This document shows positions 6,575 through 14,576 of a stretch of 16,752 nucleotides of DNA, piece after piece. Numbering within the stretch: the first letter of the stretch is position 1; every line of letters begins with the position of its first letter. This DNA is from JAVEVF01 sp034005175 (GTDB taxonomy: Bacteria > Actinomycetota > Coriobacteriia > Anaerosomatales > SLCP01). The stretch is taken from the NCBI GenBank assembly GCA_034005175.1, contig JAVEVF010000036.1:1-16752 (forward strand), given 5' to 3'. Position numbers and translations under genes: made by a program. The notes under the pieces were generated by a model that was given only the letters and a program-made list of their open reading frames with translations, made no database searches and was not told the origin of the DNA.

Positions 6575-9360
6575 AGGCTCTGGCGACGCGACCTGTCCTG
6601 CCCGCTTTGGTGTGGGTCGCATGTGGCGTCTTCTCAGGCGTCATCATCGCCGAGGAGTTGTCGTGGCGCCGTTTGAACGGAGGGACGGTACCGCTCACAT
6701 CATGGGCCGCTCTCGCGGTCGCGTGCGCGGTGGCACTCATCGCGTGGTTGTCTTTCAGTGCTGGGCACAACGCCAGGCGTGGCATCTCGGCTGTGGTGAT
6801 GTGCGCGCTTGGCGCGTCAATTGGATGTGCGACAGGCTTGGCGAGCTGGGCACAGTGGCATGACGCACGCAAGGCGCTTGAGAGTCCTCACTCGACACTA
6901 GTCGGCACGGTCGACCGCGACCCCCAGCCGGGAGCGTATGGCTGGAGCGTGATGGTGCGCCCCCAGACTCCTAACGGATGCCAGATTCGGGTCTTGTTGG
7001 ATGGTGGCGGGGTGGAACCGCCGGAGTGTGCGCGGACCGTCAGGCTGCAGGGGCGGGTGAGTGTCATCGATCCCGCGGAGGAGTGGGCCCGGCGCGCGCA
7101 TCGCCGAGGTGAGGTCGGGTCCGCGAAGGTTCGCGCGCTTGAGACGGGGAGATGGGCCGACACGCCTCAGGGCTGGGTGGGACCGCTTCGATCGAGGCTG
7201 AGACGCGTCATTGGCCAGGTGAGGGGCGACGGCGGTGACCTTCTGCAGGGTATCTTGCTCGGAGACCGGAGCCGCCTGAACGGTACAGCCGTCGAAGCCG
7301 ACCTGCGTGTCTGCGGGCTCTCACACCTGTTGGCGGTATCCGGGACTCACCTTGGCATCGTGTCTCTCATCGTGACATGGGCTGCAACACGTTCACGCCG
7401 CGGTGTGCGCTTTCGCGTGTGCGCAGTGGCGCTCGCCGCGATCGTTTACGTGGTGATGACAGGTGTGCAGCCCTCCGCGCTCAGGGCCCTTGTCATGGGA
7501 TTCGTGGCAGGGCTTGCCCGCCTCACTGGTCGGCGCTCTGATGGCATCGCGGCACTCGCATTGGTAGCAGCAGTCATGCTCGTCTGGCGCCCGACCATCT
7601 CGTTCGACGCAGGGTTTCAGCTCTCGGTCGCCGCGGTGGGAGGGTTGCTCCTGTTCGCAGGGTTGGCAGAGTCGTGGGGGACGGCTGCGTTCGGCCGCAA
7701 AGCCAGGCCACTTGTGGGCCCCCTCGGGATGACACTTGTCGCGCAAGCGGCCACTCTGCCGGTGGCGCTCCCGCTCTTCGGCATGATCTCGATCATCGCC
7801 CCGGTCGCCAACATCGTGGCAGTGCCGCTTGTCACCGTTGCGCTTGCGGTGGGGTTGTGCGCGGGCGTGGTGGGCGCGTTCACAATGACTGCAGGTGCGG
7901 CGTTGGCAAGGCTCGCTGCCCTGCCGCTTGCGGCGGTGGCACGCGCCGCCTCGGCTCTAGGCTCCCTGCCCGGCTCGGCACTGGGGGTTTCAGTGAGCGG
8001 CCCGTGGCTGGGTGTAGCGGCGCTAGCGGCAGGGGCGGCTCTGTGGGCGTGGTGGCCGCTGCCACGGGACAGGCGCACGGCCCTGGGTGTCGTCGCGACG
8101 GCGCTGCTCGCACTGCTGGTGATATCTGTTGGGATGCCGTGGTCACCTCAGGCCACGATCACCGTGCTTGATGTCGGCCAAGGGGACGCCATACTCGTGC
8201 GAGATGGCTGGCATGCGGTTCTCGTTGACACGGGCCCTGAGCCCGACCGTTTGCGCGAGGCGCTCACACACGAGGGTATTCGGCGACTCGATGCGCTGAT
8301 TCTTACCCACGACCATGCCGATCACACCGGGGGGATTGACGGCCTCGTGGGCTTGACCTCTGTGAGCGGCATCTTCGTGCCGGACGTGGCCGAAGAAGAA
8401 GCGTTCGAGGCGGTTCGCCGCTCCTCGGCACGGATAGGTGGTGGCGACAGAGACGGAGTACGCATTCGGACGCTGAGGGCCGGTAACGGGTTTGTTGTGG
8501 GTTCCATCAAACTGGACGTGCTATGGCCACCAGGGCCTGACCCAGGTCTTTCCACCAACGACACGAGTGTGGTGCTGGAGGTGACGCGCGGGCAGTTCAC
8601 TGCGCTGCTCACAGGCGATGCGGAAGGGCCGGCCTGGAACAGCCTCGAGCGCCGAGGGAGACTGCACCGTATCGACATGCTCAAGGTGCCGCACCACGGC
8701 AGCGCAAACGGCATGACTGCGCGAGCACTCGAGCTATGGTCGCCTCGGCTCTCTGTCATCAGCGTGGGGCAACCGAACGACTTCGCCCATCCAGCGCAAG
8801 AGACACTCGGGTTGCTCGCGAGTGCTCGGACCCCAGTGCTGCGCACCGATGAGAACGGCCGAGTGTGCGTCCAGCTCACCGATGCCGATTTCAAGGCGAT
8901 GGTGGATCGTAGGCAACATGCACCTGCGGCGTGTGCGACAATCGATAGACCGCAAAGGTTCATCGTCACAACGAGCCGACCGACCCTCACACCGGGAGAC
9001 CATGAGCGCCAACGACCTCAGCGACCTGAAGCCTGTCTATCTCATCTACGGCCCGGAGGAACTGCTTCTGGAGCAGGCCGTCGAACGGCTGAAGAAGAGG
9101 CTCTCAGCCATCGCAGACCTCGACTTCAACCTCGATGTTTTCGACGGGGAGCAGAGTTCGGCCGAAGAAGTGCTCTCTGCAGCCAACACCCTGCCGTTCA
9201 TGTCCGAGCGCCGCCTTGTCATCGTGCGCAGGGCCGGCCGCATGGGGACAGAGGCTCTGGGAGCCATCGCCGGTTATGCGAAAGACCCCAACCCGCACAC
9301 CACGCTCGTGCTTATGGCAGAGAAGATCGCGCGCAACACGCGCATCTTCAAGGCCGTTGA
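6571..9360 (+). CDS. comEC: ComEC/Rec2 competence channel with metallo-beta-lactamase domain and an over-long C-terminus
   Basis: ComEC forms the inner-membrane channel for single-stranded DNA during transformation. The N-terminal membrane part and OB-like region occupy about residues 1-200. The competence domain follows at about 220-500, with the signature AVSGTH ending at H260 and many transmembrane helices. A metallo-beta-lactamase domain runs from about 530 to 770: TVLDVGQGD (531-539), the metal motif HDHADH (580-585) and PHHGS (His708, His709). The metal ligands look intact, so the nuclease activity proposed for this domain is plausible. Family similarity ends near residue 770 (RTDENGRVCVQLTD). 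The frame stays open to 9360, giving 929 residues. The last 119 or so are translated from sequence that also encodes HolA in another frame, and they are Arg/Pro/His-rich like a shadow reading. Either this is a true 359-nt overlap or a stop was lost by frameshift. Confidence 0.9.
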   Translation: MKALATRPVLPALVWVACGVFSGVIIAEELSWRRLNGGTVPLTSWAALAVACAVALIAWLSFSAGHNARRGISAVVMCALGASIGCATGLASWAQWHDARKALESPHSTLVGTVDRDPQPGAYGWSVMVRPQTPNGCQIRVLLDGGGVEPPECARTVRLQGRVSVIDPAEEWARRAHRRGEVGSAKVRALETGRWADTPQGWVGPLRSRLRRVIGQVRGDGGDLLQGILLGDRSRLNGTAVEADLRVCGLSHLLAVSGTHLGIVSLIVTWAATRSRRGVRFRVCAVALAAIVYVVMTGVQPSALRALVMGFVAGLARLTGRRSDGIAALALVAAVMLVWRPTISFDAGFQLSVAAVGGLLLFAGLAESWGTAAFGRKARPLVGPLGMTLVAQAATLPVALPLFGMISIIAPVANIVAVPLVTVALAVGLCAGVVGAFTMTAGAALARLAALPLAAVARAASALGSLPGSALGVSVSGPWLGVAALAAGAALWAWWPLPRDRRTALGVVATALLALLVISVGMPWSPQATITVLDVGQGDAILVRDGWHAVLVDTGPEPDRLREALTHEGIRRLDALILTHDHADHTGGIDGLVGLTSVSGIFVPDVAEEEAFEAVRRSSARIGGGDRDGVRIRTLRAGNGFVVGSIKLDVLWPPGPDPGLSTNDTSVVLEVTRGQFTALLTGDAEGPAWNSLERRGRLHRIDMLKVPHHGSANGMTARALELWSPRLSVISVGQPNDFAHPAQETLGLLASARTPVLRTDENGRVCVQLTDADFKAMVDRRQHAPAACATIDRPQRFIVTTSRPTLTPGDHERQRPQRPEACLSHLRPGGTASGAGRRTAEEEALSHRRPRLQPRCFRRGAEFGRRSALCSQHPAVHVRAPPCHRAQGRPHGDRGSGSHRRLCERPQPAHHARAYGREDRAQHAHLQGR

Positions 9361-9982
9361 CGCACTGGGTGGCGTGGCCGAGTACAAGGCTCCTGCGAAG
9401 CGCGACTATGCGCGCACGATTGTGGGGATGTTCGCCGATCGCGGGAGGCGTGTAGGCCTCGACGCCGCTGAGGTGCTCGTACGTGCAGCCGGCTACGACC
9501 TACGGCGGCTTTCAGTCGAGATCGAGAAGGTGGTGTCATACACCGGCGAGGAGACCACTCTCTCGCGTGAGCAGATCGAAGAAGTCATGTCGACGAGCGC
9601 GCCCACCTCGATCTTCGATCTGCTCGATGCGATCGGGACCAAAGACTGCCGCCTGGCGCTGAAGCTTCTCGGCCGTCTCGTGGATGAGGGCGAGTCGGTT
9701 CACGGCATGCATGCGATGAGCGTTCGCCAGGTCCGAAACCTTCTCTCCGCTCGTGCGCTGATGGAGCGAGACGAGGACCTTGCGCCAGCAGCCCTTGTGA
9801 GCCGAGAGCTCGGCGTGCGTGATTGGCAGGCGCGCAACCTCGTCACGCAAGCGCGTCGCTTCAGCACTGCCGAGCTCGTGAACGCACTGCGCCTTGCTGC
9901 TGCAGGAGAGGCAGAGATGAAGACGAGCCGGGATCCCCGGCTCGTCTACGAACTCTGGTTGATCGCGGTCTGCAGGGGCTAG
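9002..9982 (+). CDS. holA: DNA polymerase III delta subunit
   Basis: HolA is the clamp-loader subunit that opens the beta sliding clamp. The 326-residue length is typical. The N-terminus has the family hallmark VYLIYGPEELLLEQAVERLK from residue 12, followed by FDGEQSSAEEVLSAANTLPF and RRLVIVRRA, and the C-terminus has the usual KTSRDPRLVYELWL helix. The ATG at 9002 is preceded by GGGAG with short spacing and starts only ten residues before the conserved part. An in-frame ATG at 8822 would add 60 residues of comEC-shadow sequence. It overlaps the open comEC frame by 359 nt and shares its stop region with rpsT on the other strand. The comEA-comEC-holA-rpsT order is common in bacteria and supports the call. 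Confidence 0.95.
   Translation: MSANDLSDLKPVYLIYGPEELLLEQAVERLKKRLSAIADLDFNLDVFDGEQSSAEEVLSAANTLPFMSERRLVIVRRAGRMGTEALGAIAGYAKDPNPHTTLVLMAEKIARNTRIFKAVDALGGVAEYKAPAKRDYARTIVGMFADRGRRVGLDAAEVLVRAAGYDLRRLSVEIEKVVSYTGEETTLSREQIEEVMSTSAPTSIFDLLDAIGTKDCRLALKLLGRLVDEGESVHGMHAMSVRQVRNLLSARALMERDEDLAPAALVSRELGVRDWQARNLVTQARRFSTAELVNALRLAAAGEAEMKTSRDPRLVYELWLIAVCRG
9921..9947 (-). terminator. perfect hairpin inside holA, probable rpsT terminator
   Basis: A 12-bp perfect stem (9921-9932 with 9936-9947) closes an ATC loop. It lies 32 nt beyond the rpsT stop on the minus strand and is followed on that strand by the pyrimidine-rich TCATCTCTGCCTCTCC. On the plus strand it is still within the conserved C-terminal codons of holA and has no T-rich tail. 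It could nevertheless block transcription in both directions between convergent genes. Confidence 0.6.
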
Positions 9983-10245
9983 CCCGCGACCTCGGATGCG
10001 CGCGTCATCACACCGGACTTGCGGTTCGCTGCTTGATTCTTGTGAATGACGCCCTTCGATGCGGCGCGGTCAAGCAAGCGCGATGCATCCTGCGCAGCTG
10101 CCACGGCGGCTTTGCCGTCGCCAGCCGCAACTGCAGCGTCGGCCTTCTTGATGGCCGTCTTGATCTCGGACTTCACTGCTTTGTTGCGCTCATGCGCCTT
10201 GGCGTTGGTAAGCACGCGCTTCTTCTGGCTCTTGATGTTGGCCAC
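9979..10245 (-). CDS. rpsT: 30S ribosomal protein S20
   Basis: S20 binds 16S rRNA early in assembly of the small subunit. The 88-residue product begins (M)ANIKSQKKRVLTNAKAHE, the standard S20 N-terminus, and is rich in Lys and Ala with long helices. IHKNQAANRKS near the end is also typical. The start is the GTG at 10245 with AGAGGA 10 nt upstream. A longer frame to 10311 adds a Pro/Thr-rich segment foreign to S20 and is rejected. Its TAG (9979-9981) overlaps the holA TAG (9980-9982), so the two convergent genes share a CTAG. Confidence 0.96.
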   Translation of the reverse strand: MANIKSQKKRVLTNAKAHERNKAVKSEIKTAIKKADAAVAAGDGKAAVAAAQDASRLLDRAASKGVIHKNQAANRKSGVMTRASEVAG

Positions 10246-10311
10246 TGATGCAGTTCCTCTCGACTCAAATGTGGTGCCCGTCGTCGCAGTGGGGTGCGGA
10301 CGAACCCACAA

Positions 10312-10320
10312 ATCCTAACA
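10312..10320 (-). promoter_or_regulatory. rpsT: possible extended -10 promoter of rpsT
   Basis: Read on the minus strand, TGT-TAGGAT fits an extended -10 element (TGn followed by a TATAAT-like hexamer), about 65 nt upstream of the rpsT GTG. No clear -35 is seen. The assignment is by eye. Confidence 0.35.
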
Positions 10321-10339
10321 CACATACCGCGCACCCTGC

Positions 10340-10345
10340 TACACT
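10340..10345 (+). promoter_or_regulatory. lepA: probable -10 box of a leaderless lepA transcript
   Basis: TACACT ends 9 nt before the lepA ATG, so transcription should start within a few bases of the start codon. No Shine-Dalgarno sequence exists in front of the ATG, which agrees with a leaderless mRNA. The -35 region is weak (TAACAC with an 18-nt spacer). Confidence 0.5.
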
Positions 10346-10354
10346 CTCGCAGAC

Positions 10355-12157
10355 ATGACGCAGGCTTCGAACATACGCAACTTCTCGATCATCGCTCACA
10401 TCGACCACGGCAAGTCCACGCTCGCGGACAGAGTCCTCGAACTGACATCCACCGTGGCCGATCGCGACATGGTGGAGCAGGTCCTGGACTCGATGGACAT
10501 CGAGCGAGAGCGTGGCATCACCATCAAGGCACAAGCGGTTCGGGTGCACTATACCGCCGAAGATGGAAAGACCTACCAGCTCAACCTCATTGATACGCCG
10601 GGCCACGTGGACTTCACCTATGAGGTCTCGCGTTCGCTGCAGGCATGCGAGGGCGTGCTGCTCGTTGTGGATGCCGCGCAAGGGGTCGAGGCCCAGACCG
10701 TGGCAAACGCCATGATGGCGATGAACGCCGGGCTGGAGATCATCCCACTCATCAACAAGATCGACCTTCCCGCTGCCGACCCCCAGAGAGTCGCCCACGA
10801 GATCGAAGAGGGGCTTGCCATCTCGGCCGATGAGGCCGTCCTCACCAGCGGCAAGACAGGCGAGGGAGTTCGCAGCGCGCTTGAGGCTGTGATCACACGG
10901 GTGCCACCGCCTCAAGGCGAACCCGACGCGCCGCTAAGGGCGCTCATCTTCGACTCGTACTTCGACCCGTACCGCGGCGTGGTGGCACTCGTGCGCGTGA
11001 TGGATGGCAAGGTCTCGCAGCACATGAAGGTGCGCATGATGGCCACCAGCACCGTCACCGACGTCGAGGAGGTCGGCGTTCGCCGGCCCGCGAACACCCC
11101 GGTCGAGGCGTTGGAGTTCGGCGAAGTCGGCTACGTGATAACGGGGTTGAAGGATCCCGCGCTCGTGAAGGTGGGTGACACCATCACGCTCGCCAAAGGG
11201 GGGGCCACCGAGCCGATTCCCGGATACCGTGAGGTCAAGCCGATGGTGTTCACGGGTTTGTTTCCCATAGATGGCGATCAGTATCCCGACCTGCGTGATG
11301 CGCTTGACAAGCTGCGCCTCAACGACGCCGCACTCGTCTATGAGCCGGAGAGCAGCCACGCGCTCGGGTTCGGCTTTCGCGTGGGCTTCCTCGGCCTGCT
11401 GCATATGGAGGTCATCAAGGAGAGGCTCGAGCGTGAGTTCGACCTGGACCTGCTCGCCACCGCACCCAGCGTCGAGTACCACGTGTACACCACAGCGGGG
11501 GAGGAGCGCATCGTGCACTCTCCTCAAGACATGCCCGAGCCAGGCTCAATCGAGCGCATCGAGGAGCCCTATCTGCGCGCGACGGTCCTGGTACCGCCGG
11601 AGTTCGTTGGCGCGGTGATGGAGCTTTCCGAAAACAGACGCGGCACCTTCAAAGACATGCAGTACCTCTCGGCAACCACGGTCGAGATGCACTACGACAT
11701 CCCGCTTTCCGAGCTCATCATGGACTTCTTCGATCAGCTCAAGAGCCGTACCCGCGGATACGCGAGTCTTGACTATGAGTACATCGGCTACCGGCCGAGC
11801 AAGCTCGTGAAACTCGACATCCTTCTAGCGGGCAAGGTCGTCGATGCGCTCTCGTTCATCGTGCATCGCGACAAGGCGTATCAACGTGGCCGAGTGTTAA
11901 CGGAGAAGCTGCGCGAGATCATCCCTCGGCAGATGTTCGAGGTGCCCATCCAGGCAGCCATCGGCGGTAAGGTGCTTGCCCGCGAGACCGTGCGCGCCAA
12001 GCGCAAGGATGTGCTCGCCAAGTGCTACGGGGGAGACATCAGCCGCAAGCGCAAGCTGCTGGAAAAGCAGAAGAAGGGCAAGAAGCGCATGAAGAACGTG
12101 GGCAACGTGGAGGTCCCGCAGGACGCCTTCATGGCGATCCTCAAGGTTGATGAGTGA
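10355..12157 (+). CDS. lepA: elongation factor 4 (LepA), ribosomal GTPase
   Basis: LepA/EF4 is a membrane- and ribosome-associated GTPase related to EF-G that acts on stalled ribosomes or during ribosome assembly and initiation. The 600-residue length is exact for the family. The GTPase motifs are G1 AHIDHGKST (14-22), G2 RGITIKA (53-59), G3 DTPGH (80-84), G4 NKID (134-137) and G5 SGKTG. The LepA-specific C-terminal domain ends with the basic RKRKLLEKQKKGKKRMK segment followed by GNVEVPQDAFMAIL. The start MTQASNIRNFSIIAHIDHGK matches the usual N-terminus, so the ATG at 10355 is secure even though no ribosome binding site precedes it. It is followed by hemW with an 8-nt overlap. Confidence 0.97.
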   Translation: MTQASNIRNFSIIAHIDHGKSTLADRVLELTSTVADRDMVEQVLDSMDIERERGITIKAQAVRVHYTAEDGKTYQLNLIDTPGHVDFTYEVSRSLQACEGVLLVVDAAQGVEAQTVANAMMAMNAGLEIIPLINKIDLPAADPQRVAHEIEEGLAISADEAVLTSGKTGEGVRSALEAVITRVPPPQGEPDAPLRALIFDSYFDPYRGVVALVRVMDGKVSQHMKVRMMATSTVTDVEEVGVRRPANTPVEALEFGEVGYVITGLKDPALVKVGDTITLAKGGATEPIPGYREVKPMVFTGLFPIDGDQYPDLRDALDKLRLNDAALVYEPESSHALGFGFRVGFLGLLHMEVIKERLEREFDLDLLATAPSVEYHVYTTAGEERIVHSPQDMPEPGSIERIEEPYLRATVLVPPEFVGAVMELSENRRGTFKDMQYLSATTVEMHYDIPLSELIMDFFDQLKSRTRGYASLDYEYIGYRPSKLVKLDILLAGKVVDALSFIVHRDKAYQRGRVLTEKLREIIPRQMFEVPIQAAIGGKVLARETVRAKRKDVLAKCYGGDISRKRKLLEKQKKGKKRMKNVGNVEVPQDAFMAILKVDE

Positions 12158-13415
12158 GACCGCACACATCCCCGCGACATCCCTGCGAGGATGCGCCTCG
12201 CTCTACATCCACGTGCCGTTCTGCGCCTCGAAGTGCGGTTACTGCACCTTCCACTCCTCGGTGATGCCCCCTGACCCCCGTGTAGCAGAGCACTTCGCAT
12301 GGGCTGTCGGTGAAGAGATCGCTCACTGGGCAGCAACGGGGGTACTTGACGATGTCGTGAGCGTGTACGTTGGAGGGGGAACTCCGACTATGCTCAACGA
12401 CTCGCTCGTCACGATCGTTCAATCGCTTCCTGATGTCATGGACGTTTGTTCTGCGGCGGAAGTCACCGTGGAGACCAATCCCGATACCACCGACTCGGCG
12501 CTGGCCGAGAAGCTCGTGCAGGCAGGGGTCACACGGTTCTCTCTGGGCGTGCAGTCACTCGATGACGAGGTGTTGCGCACCCTCGGACGCTGCCACACAG
12601 CAGCACGCGCTCAGCAGGCGCTGCATGAACTCGTCACGAGCGGAGCCGAGGTGTCCGTAGACCTGATGTGTGGCGTCCCGGGCCAGACAGGGAAATCGTG
12701 GCAGGACACACTGGAGCGCGTCTCTGAGAGCGGGGCGAACCATGTGAGCGTGTACCCGCTCGCACTCGAAGAAGATACGCCACTTGCGCACGCTGTGGCG
12801 GCTGGGCGCATCAGCCAGATAGACGACGACATGGCAGCGGAGATGATGGAGCAGGCCGATGACACGCTGTCCAGCAGTGGATTCGCCCGCTACGAGGTCG
12901 CGAGCTACGCAAGGCCAGGGGCTGAGAGCGTCCACAACACGGGGTACTGGACAGCGCGCCCTTATGTCGGTGTCGGTCCCTCGGCAGCAAGCATGTTGCG
13001 GGCTGAGACCTTCGCGCAAGTGGTGGAGTGCCGAGGATGGCGGGATCCCGCGCTCACCGGCGTCGGCCGCAATGTGGCACCCATCCCTGCTGACGCCCAA
13101 CGCGTGCGCTTCGTACGAGCGGCTGACACCGTTGGCTTTCTGAGCCATCCGACGGGTCCCCCAGAAGAGGTCGAGTACCTCACAGCCACCGAAGCTGCCG
13201 CCGAAGATGCGATGTTGGGCTTGCGCCTTGCTCGAGGCATCAGCGAGGAGCTCGCCGCACAGGCGGGCGTGAAACGAGCGTTGGAGGAGCTAAGCGCCGT
13301 GGACCTCGTCGAGCACTATGGCGATAGGTGGCGTGTGACCCACAAGGGCTGGTTGCTCGGCAACGAGGTGTATAGCGCCGTGTGGTCTGCAGGCGCGCAT
13401 CGCGAAGTAGGTTAG
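12150..13415 (+). CDS. hemW: HemW-type radical SAM protein (heme chaperone)
   Basis: HemW is a radical SAM protein related to the oxygen-independent coproporphyrinogen III oxidase HemN, but it is thought to bind heme and deliver it to target proteins. The 421-residue product has the radical SAM motif C25-ASK-C29-GY-C32. The residue two after C32 is Phe34, where HemN has a fourth Cys, and this points to HemW. GGGTPT (75-80) and FSLGVQSLDD are standard. The ATG at 12150 overlaps lepA by 8 nt with AAGG upstream; a TTG at 12147 is the alternative. The lepA-hemW-hrcA order is common in Gram-positive bacteria and supports the call. In a cytochrome-making cell a heme chaperone is fitting, but no direct link is shown. 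The stop codon lies inside the CIRCE operator. Confidence 0.93.
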   Translation: MSETAHIPATSLRGCASLYIHVPFCASKCGYCTFHSSVMPPDPRVAEHFAWAVGEEIAHWAATGVLDDVVSVYVGGGTPTMLNDSLVTIVQSLPDVMDVCSAAEVTVETNPDTTDSALAEKLVQAGVTRFSLGVQSLDDEVLRTLGRCHTAARAQQALHELVTSGAEVSVDLMCGVPGQTGKSWQDTLERVSESGANHVSVYPLALEEDTPLAHAVAAGRISQIDDDMAAEMMEQADDTLSSSGFARYEVASYARPGAESVHNTGYWTARPYVGVGPSAASMLRAETFAQVVECRGWRDPALTGVGRNVAPIPADAQRVRFVRAADTVGFLSHPTGPPEEVEYLTATEAAAEDAMLGLRLARGISEELAAQAGVKRALEELSAVDLVEHYGDRWRVTHKGWLLGNEVYSAVWSAGAHREVG

Positions 13416-13438
13416 CACTCGCTATAATAGAGTGCTAG
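13412..13438 (+). promoter_or_regulatory. CIRCE operator for HrcA
   Basis: The left arm TTAGCACTC (13412-13420) and right arm GAGTGCTAG (13430-13438) are separated by exactly nine bases. This matches the CIRCE consensus except for the last base of the right arm (G for A). It sits just upstream of hrcA, so HrcA should repress its own operon. The first arm contains the hemW TAG stop (13413-13415). Confidence 0.96.
13423..13428 (+). promoter_or_regulatory. consensus -10 box within the CIRCE spacer, promoter of hrcA-dnaJ
   Basis: A perfect TATAAT fills the nine-base spacer between the CIRCE arms. Transcription would start near 13434-13436 at the end of the right arm, so bound HrcA would cover the polymerase site. 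The -35 position shows nothing close to TTGACA, which may keep the promoter modest. Confidence 0.75.
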
Positions 13439-13487
13439 AACCTGCACGACCGTCGTGTCGTGACCGGGACGGGTGTGGAGACTGACT

Positions 13488-14519
13488 ATGCTTACTGACC
13501 GCAGGCGCAGTGTGCTCAAAGCGCTCATAGAAGAATATATCGCGAGCGGCCAGCCGGTCGGCTCGAAACACCTCGTGGAGCGCCATCAGCTCGGCTGCAG
13601 CCCAGCTACGGTGCGCAACGAGCTTGTAGCACTCGAGGAGACCGGCTACGTGTACCAGCCGCACATCTCGTCGGGTCGCGTTCCCACCGACGCGGGCTAC
13701 CGGACGTTCGTCGACGACCTGCTCGCAGCGGGTGACATGGCCTCAGATGACGACACGTTGGCGGTGCGTGAGCGCTATCTCGACATCGTCGGCGAAGTCG
13801 ACGAGCTCATGCGCCAGACCTCCACGCTCCTCTCGCACCTCACTCACTACGTCGCCGTGGTGGTGGCGCCAGCGCTAAACCTCTCCCGCATCCACAGAGT
13901 GAACATCGTCTCGATGGCCCCTCGGCGGGCGTTGATCGTGGTCATCACGGAAAGCGGCGAAGTGGTCAACCGCCATGTGACGTTCAGCACGGAAGCCACA
14001 CCTGAGCTGCTCGCTGAGATGGAGAGCGCGCTCAACGTCGCGCTTGGAGGCAAGAGAGCTGCCGAGGTGCGCCCGCTGAGAGGTCGGTTGGACATCGGCC
14101 ACCCGGACCACGGCCTGTTCACCGAGGTCACCCAGCAGGTGGTGGAGTGCCTGGAGGAGGCGGACTGGGACCGCCTCTACCATGTGGGCGTGCCGGAGCT
14201 GCTTGCATTGCCTGAGTTCTCGCACTCATCGATGGTGCGGCCGTTGCTTACGGTTCTGGAGGATGGGCTTGGAATGCTTGAGACGCTTTCCGAGGTCATG
14301 CGCACACGCGGGATCACCGTGCGCATCGGCAGTGAGAACCGCGCCCGAGAGCTCGAGCAGATGAGTCTTGTCGCGACGCGCTACGGTTCGGAGACCTCCG
14401 ACGGGATCGTGGGTGTCATCGGGCCCACCCGGATGGATTACTCGCGTTCCATCGCTGCGGTGCACTGCGCTGCGGATAGCCTCTCGGAGGCGTTGGGCGG
14501 AAGTGCCGAGAGAGACTGA
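13488..14519 (+). CDS. hrcA: heat-inducible transcription repressor HrcA
   Basis: HrcA represses chaperone genes by binding CIRCE and is kept active by GroEL. The 343-residue length is normal. The N-terminal winged-helix domain (about 1-80) carries CSPATVRNELVALEETGYV and HISSGRVPTDAGYRTFVD, both hallmarks of the family. A GAF-like effector domain follows (LIVVITESGEVVNRHV and IRIGSEN-type segments). The ATG at 13488 is preceded by GGAG with 7-nt spacing; a GTG at 13473 would add five residues. The gene lies directly behind a CIRCE site and is followed after 57 nt by dnaJ, so it is autoregulated. Neither grpE nor dnaK is adjacent, as in actinobacteria where HrcA mainly controls groE. Confidence 0.97.
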   Translation: MLTDRRRSVLKALIEEYIASGQPVGSKHLVERHQLGCSPATVRNELVALEETGYVYQPHISSGRVPTDAGYRTFVDDLLAAGDMASDDDTLAVRERYLDIVGEVDELMRQTSTLLSHLTHYVAVVVAPALNLSRIHRVNIVSMAPRRALIVVITESGEVVNRHVTFSTEATPELLAEMESALNVALGGKRAAEVRPLRGRLDIGHPDHGLFTEVTQQVVECLEEADWDRLYHVGVPELLALPEFSHSSMVRPLLTVLEDGLGMLETLSEVMRTRGITVRIGSENRARELEQMSLVATRYGSETSDGIVGVIGPTRMDYSRSIAAVHCAADSLSEALGGSAERD

Positions 14520-14576
14520 TCGCCTGGCGTTGCGATCTTTAGGCTCATGATCATATGAAGGTATGAAGGAGAAGAT

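Noticed and set aside
8822..9001. Extended N-terminus of holA
   Set aside because: The extra 60 residues are comEC sequence read in another frame. The family N-terminus starts just after the ATG at 9002, which has a ribosome binding site.
10246..10311. Extended N-terminus of rpsT
   Set aside because: S20 begins at ANIKSQKK. The added segment is unlike the family and would overlap the likely promoter region.
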